Position numbers and translations under genes: made by a program. Under the pieces are notes generated by a model. That model ran no database searches and was not told the origin of the DNA. It saw only the letters and a list, made by a program, of their open reading frames with translations. Below are positions 31,353-37,999 of a DNA stretch of 37,999 nucleotides, piece after piece; the stretch's first letter is position 1, and every line of letters begins with the position of its first letter. This DNA is from Deltaproteobacteria bacterium (lineage in GTDB: Bacteria; Desulfobacterota; Binatia; UBA9968): assembly GCA_005879605.1 (NCBI GenBank), contig VBKE01000295.1, forward strand, positions 1 through 37,999, given 5' to 3'.

Positions 31353-32942
31353 TTAGTTGGCGGTCATCAGCTTGTCCAACGTCGCCTTGGCCTGTTTGGC
31401 CTTTTCCTGCTCGCCTGAGGCCAGGTAGATGTCGGCGAGGAGTCGGTAAATCAAAGGATTGAACGGATTGATCTGCACGGCTTCTTCGAGAACTCTTCGG
31501 CTATCCTTGTAGTTTTTGGTTGCGTGATAAACCCGTCCCAACTGAACGTAGGTATTGGCATTGTCCGGATCAACGTCCACGGCCTTTTTTAGCGGCGTCA
31601 GCGCATCTTCGAAACGATTCATCTGAATCAAAACGCGCCCGAGCTTGTTGAGAATAATAGGAGAGTGGGGGCTCGCCTGCAAGGCGCGCTGGTATTCATT
31701 AACCGCAGCCTCGGTTCGTCCCCTGGCTAACAGTTGGTCGCCGAGGGATGTCCGATTGCGCGCCACGGCCGACTGTATCTCTTTGAGCTCGACCACTTCT
31801 TCGTCTTCCTTCTGATCTTTTTTGACCTTGAGTTTGCGCACTCGACTCCCTTCGACTTCCTTGAGCCCTTTGCTCTTGAGAAAAGCTTTCCAGCGCGATT
31901 GGAAGACATCAAACGACATCCCGAAAACTTTCTCGATGGCCTCCGGGGTCGGCCGGTCGACCAAAGAGGTCAGCAGCTCGCGCATTCCCGCCTTGCCCTT
32001 GCTCTCATGAATGAAATCGATGGCGGAGGCGGCTTCGGCGTAGGCCAGTTGCACCTGCTCCGGCGTTTCGAGATGGATCAACGACGGCTCCATATTCTTG
32101 AAGCCGACGAACTGATCTTTTCCCAGAGCCTGGACCAGCAAGGTCTCATTGGCCGGGGTCAGGTAATCCTCCGCCGCGTTTTTCGGCGGCGCCGGTTTCC
32201 GCCAGCGGGTTTCATAAAAGCGCGCCATGCCCTCATGCAGCCAAATGGGCGCTTGATTGTTGCTCAGCGCGACGATGGCGTAATGCACGTACTCGTGGCT
32301 CAAGGAATCGACCCAGCGATAGCCGAAGCTCAGCACCCGCGGCGAAATGATCATGAGCTTGTTGAACTTGCAGATGCCGACCGCGCCGGTCTCTTCGATA
32401 TCCCGCAGCGACAGGGTCGAGATGGCGTTAAAGCTGGTTGCATCCGGGGCGATCTCCACGCGGACTTTCTCTTTGGGGTAGTAACCCAGCTCGGCGCCGA
32501 TGGCTTCGTAGCTTTTCTCCAGGGTGTCCAGGGCATAGGGCGCCAAGATGCCGTCCCGTTTGTCGTCGAGATAGATGACAAAGTGGGCGCTCTCCACGCG
32601 ATTCAGATTTTTGGCGACATCCTGGGTCAGTTGGGTATGAAGCTTCAGAGCCTGGCGGCGCTGGTCGTTGGAGTCGATGGCGAGAGCTTTCTCCATGGAC
32701 GCCACCGCCTCCGGGTATCGCCCCTGGTAAAATTTCACTCGTGCATCGAAGTCGAGGGCCGCGGCAGATTTGGGATTGTCACGCAACGCCGCGGCGGCCA
32801 GTTGCTCAGCCTCGGCGATGCGCCAGGCGTCCAAGAGCTCTATGCCGCGTTTAAATGGGGAGTCGCTTTGCGCGGCGAAGAGACTTTGCGTCGCGGCGAG
32901 AAAAACCAATACGGTGAGGGACAATAACCTGGGATACTTCAA
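31353..32942 (-). CDS. exported TPR protein with gluzincin (peptidase MA-like) domain
   Basis: This 529-residue protein has a signal peptide (LLSLTVLVFLAATQSLFAAQ), two N-terminal TPR-like units, then a zincin domain. The domain carries H216-E-Y-V-H220 and H236-E237-G-M-A, the HExxH plus HEGxA pattern of the peptidase MA family. A further charged segment (VRKLKVKKDQKEDEEVVE) leads into three or four TPR units (for example NEYQRALQASPHSPIILNKLG, DALTPLKKAVDVDPDNANTYVQLG). It would be a periplasmic metallopeptidase with protein-binding repeats. It follows the DUF4175 gene by 10 bp and precedes MoxR by 12 bp, so it belongs to the same operon. Substrate unknown. Confidence 0.9.
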   Translation of the reverse strand: MKYPRLLSLTVLVFLAATQSLFAAQSDSPFKRGIELLDAWRIAEAEQLAAAALRDNPKSAAALDFDARVKFYQGRYPEAVASMEKALAIDSNDQRRQALKLHTQLTQDVAKNLNRVESAHFVIYLDDKRDGILAPYALDTLEKSYEAIGAELGYYPKEKVRVEIAPDATSFNAISTLSLRDIEETGAVGICKFNKLMIISPRVLSFGYRWVDSLSHEYVHYAIVALSNNQAPIWLHEGMARFYETRWRKPAPPKNAAEDYLTPANETLLVQALGKDQFVGFKNMEPSLIHLETPEQVQLAYAEAASAIDFIHESKGKAGMRELLTSLVDRPTPEAIEKVFGMSFDVFQSRWKAFLKSKGLKEVEGSRVRKLKVKKDQKEDEEVVELKEIQSAVARNRTSLGDQLLARGRTEAAVNEYQRALQASPHSPIILNKLGRVLIQMNRFEDALTPLKKAVDVDPDNANTYVQLGRVYHATKNYKDSRRVLEEAVQINPFNPLIYRLLADIYLASGEQEKAKQAKATLDKLMTAN

Positions 32943-32952
32943 CGTGAAACTA

Positions 32953-35900
32953 CTACTCTGAGAGATTCTTGAAATAGCGCTCGATCTGGTCCTTCATCTG
33001 CGGCGGGACACCCTGTTTGAGAGACTCGAGGATCTCTTCGCGGAAATTGCGCGGCGCTTTATAATCCTCTTTGCCGGGCAGGCGGAATTTTTCCGTCTCC
33101 AGTCCGGTGAATCCGCCTTCGACGTTGAACTCGGGAAACTGCGGCGTGCCGGGAAGCGGCGTCAAACTTCCGTACGGCAGGAACCGTCCCCCGCGGAAAA
33201 ACCGGGTGACCGGCATATTGCCCAACTGGCCGCGTTGGGCCATCTGCTGCATGGCGGATTGCATCTGCTGTTGCGATTGCGACAGCTGTTCCAACGCGCT
33301 CCGCTCGGGCGGCACGGCGCCTCGAGAATCGAGCTGGCCGAGCCGCTCCTTGGCATTGCCCATGGATTTTCCCGCTTCGCCGATGTTCTGAACGATTTTC
33401 GGGTCCAGCGACGGAAAAAGCTGGAACAGCGATTCGAGTTTCTCGCGCAGCGCCTGGGTCCGATCTTTCAATGTGTCCTGCCGGTGGGTGAGATCCCGCA
33501 GCTCTCTCTTGTCCGAGTCTTTGAGGGCCCGCGCCGGCTCTCCCATGAGAGCATCAAGTTCGGATTTGAGATTTTTTAGACTATTTTCCGCTCTGCGCGC
33601 CTTCGGCTCCTGCGCCGGGGCGCGCTTCTTGGCCAATTCTTTTCTGGCGAGTTCGTCTCCTTCGGCGTATCCCGGAAAATCCTTGTTCAGCAACTTGGCA
33701 ATGAGATTCTTCAGCAGCTGATTCATGGTGGACTCGTCCAGCTTGTCGTTAATGTCCGGATCATTGTCGCCGCCTTCTCGATCAGGGAAAAGCTCGGTCA
33801 ATTGACCCAGCTCTTGTTTGGCCTTCTCCAAGAAGCGGTCGAGTTTTTCTTTTAGGGCGCTGTCCCTTTCGCTCATCGCCGATTTGTCGATTCCCTCGGT
33901 TCCGACCAAAATGTCCTGCTGTTCGCGGACGATCTCCTGGAGTTCGTTGGTCGAGCGCGCCATCTCGCCTTGCATCCTGCCCATGCTGGAAGCCATGGCC
34001 GAGCGCTGGGCATTTTGCAGAGACGCCACCATGGAGGCCATTTGATTGAATAACTCCCGCGCCAGTTGGCGGGCGCCATCGAGGTCTCCTTGCATGAGTT
34101 TCTTGCGGATCTCCTCTAGAGCCGAGAACATTTCGTTGAAGCCGAGGCTCTGCATGGACTCCATGTTCATAAAGTCATCGGGCAACTGCTGGGCCAGCTG
34201 CGATAGCGACTGCTGCAGCGATGCCAGGAGTTTGCCGAGCTCGGAGATCTGCTTCATGATCGCATCCAAGTTCTTGTCGCCGCTCTGGAGCTTCTCCAAA
34301 GAGTCCATGAGCCGTTCCTGACTGCGCGCCAGGTCTTGAGCGGTGGACGCCAGCTCCTGAGCTTTGAGCCGCTTACCGATCTCGTCCGATAGTTGCGACA
34401 TCCGCTCCAGCTCCGTCGAAATCTCATCGCGGGCCTTCATCTTCTCGTCGGCGGACGGGGCCCGTTCCTGTTTTTTCAGAAGATCGTCTTTGGTGAATTC
34501 CAGGTTGCGCTTCAGAGCTTCCAGATCGGACCAGGTGGCGAAGTCGGACAAACGATCCTTCTCCGTCCGTTGCATGACCTCTTCGGTGCGTTTGAGCGCC
34601 TCGGCGAGATTTTGTTCGAGTTTTTGTTCGCTCTGTTGCGAGCGAGCGGCGTCTTTTTCGCCCGGTAGCGGCGATTCGAGGTGATCCGCCAACGAGTCGA
34701 CCATCCGGCTGTTGATGTCCCGGATCATGTCGGCCACCTGCTGGTGCTCGCCCCTGAGGTTCTTAAGCCGCAGCCTCACGGCCCGGGAGCTGCCCAGTTT
34801 AGGACCGGAAATCGTATCGTTGTCCAGGACTTCCAGGTGAAAGATCGCTTCCTCTCCGTCGCGTAGCGCGAGCTTGCCGAGATTCCACTTGAACTGATCC
34901 CGCAGGATGAGCCGTTTGGCGTCGTCCCTCTGTAGTGCGATCTTGTCCTCACGCTCTCCCACTTTGGCCACCAGGTTCACCTCGCTAATGCCAAAATCAT
35001 CCCGCGCGCTGTATTCCAGCGGCAAAATCTCATCGCCGTTGATTTCCATGTCTTCGGTCGGTTTGAGGAGGTCAATGGTTGGAAAGCCATCGGGCTTGAC
35101 CCTTAGCTCGTAGGCGATCGGCGAGTTGTGAAAACTATAAGCGTCTTCCACCAAGATCCGGTACTGTTGGGACTGGAACAGGACCAAATTGGCCTGCAGT
35201 TTTCGTCCTGCGATCTTAAGCGGGATCTTTTTCCCGTCATCCATCACCATCTCGGCCTTCACAATCTCTTTGGTGGTTAAGGCGTCGATGCGGAGGGTCG
35301 AACCCTTGAGCCCCTCGATGTTCCCGCCGGGCACCGATACCGAGCCTAGGCCCGTGTATGCCGGCGGGTAGAGACTGATTTGAAGATTGCCGATCTCGGG
35401 TGGATCGATGGCCTCCGCCGTGTAAACCGGAGAGGAAAATTCACCGCTGGCGACGCGATAGCGGATCGTCTTTTCCAGGCGCGCGATCGCCGCTTTAAAT
35501 TTTCCTTCGCCCAGATTTTCCATGGCGATCTTCTCTTCGCCAAGGCGCTCCCCGCGGTCGTTTGTGCCGCTCTGAACCATCAGCTCCAGTGATTTCGGAA
35601 TGGCGCCGGAAGTGGCGGCCTGGATGGTAACCGGCGAGCCGCGCACGACGCGAAGGCCCCTGGGGCTGACCTCAATGTCGGTTTTGGACGGCGGTAAATA
35701 GTCCAACGGACGGCTCAACAGGCTGAAGGTTTCGCCAACCCATGAGGGATTGAACAGGACCATGGCCAAAACCGGGATGAAGAGGAACCCAAGCAGACGA
35801 AGGCCGCTCTTGATCCGCTGCGTATCGATCAGCTCATGGATCTGAAGGGTGGACAGTTGCTTTCGTGTGGTCCGCAGCAGCGCCAAAACCATCGAGGCGG

Positions 35901-36267
35901 AGAAGCCGGGAGACTCTTTGGCCTGCGCGATCTGGGGATAAAGCTGCAGAGAATTGATGAGATTGTTACGCAGTTTGGGCTGCTTCTGTTCGATATAGAC
36001 CGCGGCCCGCTCCTGTGAGAGGCGGCGCAGAAAGCGCAAGACGGTCCAGCCTAACAGAATCAACAACACGGTGGCGGACAGGACGCTGTAGGCCAACGGC
36101 GCGTAGGGAAAAAAATTCTTTATTTGCTGGACTCCCGGTCCGAGGGCGAAAAGGAGCAACGCGCAGATCGCGGTCAGGCAAAGCCCTTCGATTCCTTGAA
36201 GAAACTTGAACCGACGGATGAATCGCTTCAGGAAAGAGGACAGTTCTTGGTATTCTTCCTGTCCCAT
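32953..36267 (-). CDS. DUF4175-family membrane protein with long coiled-coil
   Basis: A 1104-residue protein. It has three hydrophobic segments near the N-terminus (about 25-43, 56-80 and 150-170), then beta-rich repeats with VVRGSPVTIQAATSGA and YPPAYTGLGSVSVPGG. After about residue 520 comes a long charged, Gln/Glu/Lys-rich coiled-coil with a Met/Gln-rich stretch (SQSQQQMQSAMQQMAQRG). This matches DUF4175, which accompanies MoxR-VWA clusters and is thought to be an envelope-spanning scaffold. It ends in a short ordered block (FPEFNVEGGFTGLETEKFRLPG). It is the first gene of the operon, divergent from eutA; its ATG has no obvious ribosome site. Confidence 0.85.
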   Translation of the reverse strand: MGQEEYQELSSFLKRFIRRFKFLQGIEGLCLTAICALLLFALGPGVQQIKNFFPYAPLAYSVLSATVLLILLGWTVLRFLRRLSQERAAVYIEQKQPKLRNNLINSLQLYPQIAQAKESPGFSASMVLALLRTTRKQLSTLQIHELIDTQRIKSGLRLLGFLFIPVLAMVLFNPSWVGETFSLLSRPLDYLPPSKTDIEVSPRGLRVVRGSPVTIQAATSGAIPKSLELMVQSGTNDRGERLGEEKIAMENLGEGKFKAAIARLEKTIRYRVASGEFSSPVYTAEAIDPPEIGNLQISLYPPAYTGLGSVSVPGGNIEGLKGSTLRIDALTTKEIVKAEMVMDDGKKIPLKIAGRKLQANLVLFQSQQYRILVEDAYSFHNSPIAYELRVKPDGFPTIDLLKPTEDMEINGDEILPLEYSARDDFGISEVNLVAKVGEREDKIALQRDDAKRLILRDQFKWNLGKLALRDGEEAIFHLEVLDNDTISGPKLGSSRAVRLRLKNLRGEHQQVADMIRDINSRMVDSLADHLESPLPGEKDAARSQQSEQKLEQNLAEALKRTEEVMQRTEKDRLSDFATWSDLEALKRNLEFTKDDLLKKQERAPSADEKMKARDEISTELERMSQLSDEIGKRLKAQELASTAQDLARSQERLMDSLEKLQSGDKNLDAIMKQISELGKLLASLQQSLSQLAQQLPDDFMNMESMQSLGFNEMFSALEEIRKKLMQGDLDGARQLARELFNQMASMVASLQNAQRSAMASSMGRMQGEMARSTNELQEIVREQQDILVGTEGIDKSAMSERDSALKEKLDRFLEKAKQELGQLTELFPDREGGDNDPDINDKLDESTMNQLLKNLIAKLLNKDFPGYAEGDELARKELAKKRAPAQEPKARRAENSLKNLKSELDALMGEPARALKDSDKRELRDLTHRQDTLKDRTQALREKLESLFQLFPSLDPKIVQNIGEAGKSMGNAKERLGQLDSRGAVPPERSALEQLSQSQQQMQSAMQQMAQRGQLGNMPVTRFFRGGRFLPYGSLTPLPGTPQFPEFNVEGGFTGLETEKFRLPGKEDYKAPRNFREEILESLKQGVPPQMKDQIERYFKNLSE

Positions 36268-36287
36268 GGTCGTTTAAAATTAAGGGC

Positions 36288-36316
36288 ATCTTATCGCCGA
36301 TTACCGGCCTTGTCTA
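36288..36316 (-). promoter_or_regulatory. candidate promoter of the DUF4175/MoxR operon
   Basis: On the minus strand TAGACA (36311-36316), 17 bp and TAAGAT (36288-36293) match consensus at five and four of six positions. The transcript would start about 14 nt before the DUF4175 ATG. Confidence 0.35.
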
Positions 36317-36387
36317 TCCCGTCATTGTTAACTTTCGGCGGGTGGCAAGACGCGGCGTGTTGTGTTATGCAAATTTAATTCGTACAG

Positions 36388-37999
36388 ATGAGATTTAGAA
36401 CCATTCCGGGAAAGGAACAGCGAACGAGCATGGAGAATTTGGAAACCGGGGCCCTATATTTGCACGAAGGACATGAAGACGAATTTGGCGAAGAAGAAGA
36501 CGGCATGCCCATGGATGAAGACCATCCCATGTGGCGCTCCGAACGGATCACGCTCAATTCGGTCGGCATCGACATCGGCTCATCCACGTCACATTTGATT
36601 TTTTCTCGCTTGACCCTGCGGCGTCAAGGCATCGCGCTTTCCAGCCGCTTTGTGGTCGTCAATCGGGAGATTATTCACGAATCGCCGATCTTGCTCACCC
36701 CTTACGTGGACAAAACGACTATCGACACGGACAAGCTGGGCGAATTCATTCATGAGTCTTATCGGCAGGCCGGTTTGACCCCGAACGACATCGATACCGG
36801 GGCGGTGATCGTGACCGGCGAGGCGGCGAAAAAGAAAAACGCCGAAGCCATTGCCGCCTTGTTTTCCGCGGAAGCGGGAAAATTTGTCTGTGCCAGCGCG
36901 GGTCACAACCTCGAGGCGATCCTTGCGTCCTATGGTTCGGGCGCAGTCCATATGACCTACCATGAGGGCGGCGACTTTACCGTCATGAACGTCGACATCG
37001 GCGGTGGAACGTGCAAGATAGCGATCGTCCAACAGGGGAAGGTCATCGATACTTGCGCGCTGGAAGTCGGTGCGCGCCTGGTGGCCATGGACGAGAACGG
37101 CAAGATCAACCGGCTCGAGGATACGGCGCTGAAGATCGCTAAGATGGCCGGTATTTCCTTGAGCTTGGGCGGCACCATGAGCGACGACGACAAAGAGAAG
37201 TTTTCTCAAGTGCTCTGCGATGCGCTTTTCGAAGTGCTGGAGCGTGGGAAGCTTTCGCCGTAAGTCCAGGATCTATTGCTCACGCCGAATATAGAATTCA
37301 AGGACCCGATTCACGCGATCATGTTCTCGGGCGGCGTTTCCGAGTTCGTCTATGGTTACGAAAAACGCAATCTCGATTCAATTTGGTCGGCGGGTGCGCG
37401 AGCGCGCCAATGGGCTGGCGGGCGGCAAGATCCCCCTACGGCCCGCCGAGGTGCGCAGTCGCGCGACGGTCATCGGCGCCTCGCAGTACACCGTACAAGT
37501 CAGCGGCAACACGATCTATCTTTCTCATCCGGATTTGCTGCCGCTCAGGAATCTCCAGGTCGTCACACCGGAATTTGAGCAGACCGAAGCGATTACTTCC
37601 GCAGAGATCAAGAGCTCGGTTGAGAAGGCCTTACAGCGGTTCGATATCCAGGACGGTGATCGGGCCGTCGCTTTGGCGCTTCGCTGGGAGCTTGGGCCTT
37701 CCTATCCTTTGATTCGGACGCTCGCCGAGGGTTTGGTGGGCGCAATGAAGGAACACGCAGATAGCGGGCAGCCGTTAGTTTTGGTGTTCGATGCGGACAT
37801 CGCCAAATTGATGGGTAACATCATCGAACGCGAGCTTTTGCCCGGCGCGGGAATTATTTCCATCGATGGCATCGATCTCAAGGATTTTGATTTTATCGAC
37901 ATCGGCCAAGAGCTTCCTGACGCCAAAGCGGTTCCGGTGGTGATTAAATCACTGATTTTTCGGCACTCAGAGCACGGGCGCGGTCACACGCACCATCAA
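36388..37999 (+). pseudogene. eutA: ethanolamine ammonia-lyase reactivating factor EutA, interrupted by a stop and a frameshift; truncated by window end
   Basis: The translated product is EutA-like throughout, an actin/hexokinase-fold chaperone that exchanges inactive cobalamin in ethanolamine ammonia-lyase. It has SVGIDIGSSTSHLIFSR, VIVTGEAAKKKNAEAIAALF, VNVDIGGGTCKIAIV-type phosphate loops, then MFSGGVSEFVYGYE and RATVIGASQYTVQVSG. After 291 codons a TAA (37261-37263) replaces the leucine of LSP-L-x-Q-x-L. The same frame then stays EutA-like until about 37380, where it shifts by one base (FGRRVRERANGL resumes from 37382) and continues to the end. An acidic N-terminal extension of about 50 residues precedes the fold; an ATG at 36430 is an alternative start. 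No other eut genes are visible. The two lesions within 120 bp mean a recent pseudogene or sequence errors near the end of a contig. Confidence 0.85.

Noticed and set aside
31734..32927. Plus-strand open frame of about 397 codons opposite the TPR-gluzincin gene
   Set aside because: Antisense shadow; the minus strand encodes recognisable TPR and HExxH motifs.
37255..37390. Programmed recoding (readthrough or frameshift) in eutA
   Set aside because: No slippery heptamer, no stem-loop or UGA codon context; EutA is not known to be recoded.

Overview
The window looks like chromosomal DNA from an uncultivated, GC-rich, Gram-negative-type soil or groundwater bacterium. The mixture points to deltaproteobacterial, Binatota, Rokubacteria, NC10 or Tectomicrobia-like lineages: several NMT1/SsuA-type substrate-binding proteins, UbiD and amidohydrolase genes, Tat-type signal sequences, a MoxR/DUF58/BatA/DUF4159/DUF4175 cluster, eutA, and many short-period intergenic repeats. 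There is no rRNA or complete tRNA gene to settle the taxonomy, so this is inference.

Bases 1-12,992 form a catabolic/uptake region. It holds the 3' end of an ABC substrate-binding protein, a hydantoinase/dihydroorotase-like amidohydrolase, a chlorohydrolase/SAH-deaminase-type amidohydrolase and a ROK sugar kinase on the plus strand. Convergent to these on the minus strand are an ACMSD-type (amidohydrolase_2) protein, a second chlorohydrolase-type amidohydrolase, a substrate-binding protein, a UbiD-type decarboxylase, a small Rieske ferredoxin and another substrate-binding protein. A two-subunit ThDP-dependent decarboxylase (ComD/ComE-like) is divergent from the last of these. The common theme is uptake of small organic (probably N-containing or aromatic acid) substrates followed by hydrolysis or decarboxylation. 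Two of the four amidohydrolases have lost the first histidine of the HxH metal motif.

Bases 13,216-17,891 hold a secreted HAF-repeat protein, a 726-bp gene-free stretch, and a complete SsuABC/TauABC-type importer (permease, ATPase, binding protein). The gene-free stretch contains a phased TTGTCA triplet and a tRNA/tmRNA-3'-end-like fragment. Bases 18,006-20,503 hold a minus-strand group: an ABM-domain monooxygenase, an archaeal-type ornithine cyclodeaminase (LOR/SDH, TIGR00300-like) and an ArgZ-like arginine dihydrolase. The last two together look like an unfused version of the cyanobacterial AgrE arginine-to-proline enzyme. A second large gene-poor stretch (20,504-21,170) carries a strong terminator, a highly structured segment with a Shine-Dalgarno-led 51-codon ORF, and divergent promoters. 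The plus-strand promoter drives a Spy/CpxP-like periplasmic protein.

Bases 21,740-36,267 are one long minus-strand series of ten genes. In transcription order they are: DUF4175 coiled-coil membrane protein, TPR gluzincin (peptidase MA-like), MoxR AAA+ ATPase, a small HDxxH protein, DUF58, BatA-type VWA membrane protein, DUF4159, VWA/GATase-like membrane protein, metallo-beta-lactamase-fold protein, quinone oxidoreductase. The first eight are a MoxR-VWA envelope system whose function is not established. The window ends in eutA (ethanolamine ammonia-lyase reactivase), which carries an in-frame stop and a frameshift and is therefore either a fresh pseudogene or affected by sequence errors.
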